From: Acidobacteriota bacterium
GTDB lineage: Bacteria > Acidobacteriota > Terriglobia > Terriglobales > Acidobacteriaceae
Reading direction: 5' to 3'
Length of the DNA stretch: 6,177 nt
NCBI GenBank assembly: GCA_021810175.1
Contig: JAJZJJ010000192.1
Span: 1 to 6,177, forward strand
The notes under the pieces are model-generated. The model searched no databases and was not told the DNA's origin. It saw only the letters and a list, made by a program, of their open reading frames with translations. Shown here one piece after another: positions 6,050 to 6,177 of this stretch (position 1 is its first letter; each line of letters opens with the position of its first letter). The position numbers and the translations under genes are program-made.

Positions 6050-6070
6050 CGGTTTTGCAAACCTGCCTGC

Positions 6071-6177
6071 TCAGTAATACGTGTTGTCCGCATCCGTACC
6101 CGAGTCCATGTAGGCAACATCGGTGATCGTGCCCTGCATCGTGACGTTGGAGTTATCCAACTGAGACATATTCGTGG
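6071..6177 (-). CDS. 3' end of an unidentified gene (partial)
   Basis: A minus-strand frame enters from the right edge and ends in TGA at 6073-6071. The visible C-terminus is 34 residues, rich in Thr, Asn, Asp and Ser, including VTMQGTITDVAYMD and ending DADNTYY. The strong terminator-like hairpin just beyond the stop supports a real gene end. An ATG at residue 3 of the visible part has no clear ribosome-binding site in the few bases available, so this is more likely a truncated longer gene than a 32-residue peptide. Too little is present to name a family; the composition would suit the last strands of a beta-rich, perhaps exported domain. Confidence 0.5.
   Translation of the reverse strand, partial: TNMSQLDNSNVTMQGTITDVAYMDSGTDADNTYY

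Overview
The window looks like ordinary chromosomal DNA from a GC-rich bacterium, most likely an Acidobacteriota (Terriglobia-like) genome. The evidence is the combination of a long isocitrate dehydrogenase with a C-terminal extension, a tandem pair of DUF507 genes, a BshB1-type (bacillithiol) deacetylase and strongly C/G-ending codons. This placement is an inference from gene content; no rRNA or other marker is present. I see no insertion sequence, phage gene, CRISPR array or plasmid function, and no stretch over 300 bases lacks a gene.

Layout, left to right. (1) Positions 1-55 hold a terminator-like hairpin behind icd. (2) icd (minus, 56-1561) encodes isocitrate dehydrogenase of the TCA cycle. 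(3) A divergent gene at 1679-2065 (plus) encodes a small winged-helix, MarR-like regulator. The 117-base gap between the two start codons is AT-rich and carries a near-perfect 24-base palindrome that looks like an operator. (4) A tRNA-Glu(CUC) gene with encoded CCA lies on minus at 2130-2206, with an extended -10 upstream. (5) Two DUF507 genes (minus, 2890 down to 2334) overlap by four bases. (6) Divergent from them, an unrecognised and extremely acidic 157-residue protein (3009-3482) overlaps by four bases with recJ (3479-5254), the single-stranded-DNA 5'-3' exonuclease. (7) bshB1 (minus, 5279-6001) converges on recJ. (8) A strong terminator-like hairpin at 6024-6049 separates bshB1 from the 3' end of an unidentified minus-strand gene that runs off the right edge.

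How they work together. The genes are mostly unrelated housekeeping functions: carbon metabolism, translation, DNA repair and thiol redox. Three arrangements suggest functional links: the icd/regulator divergent pair with its palindrome, the DUF507 pair, and the acidic protein coupled to recJ. Both four-base overlaps have the form GTGA, so in each case a GTG start overlaps the upstream TGA stop. I do not see a clearly new multi-gene system. The most promising unknown is the acidic protein coupled to recJ.
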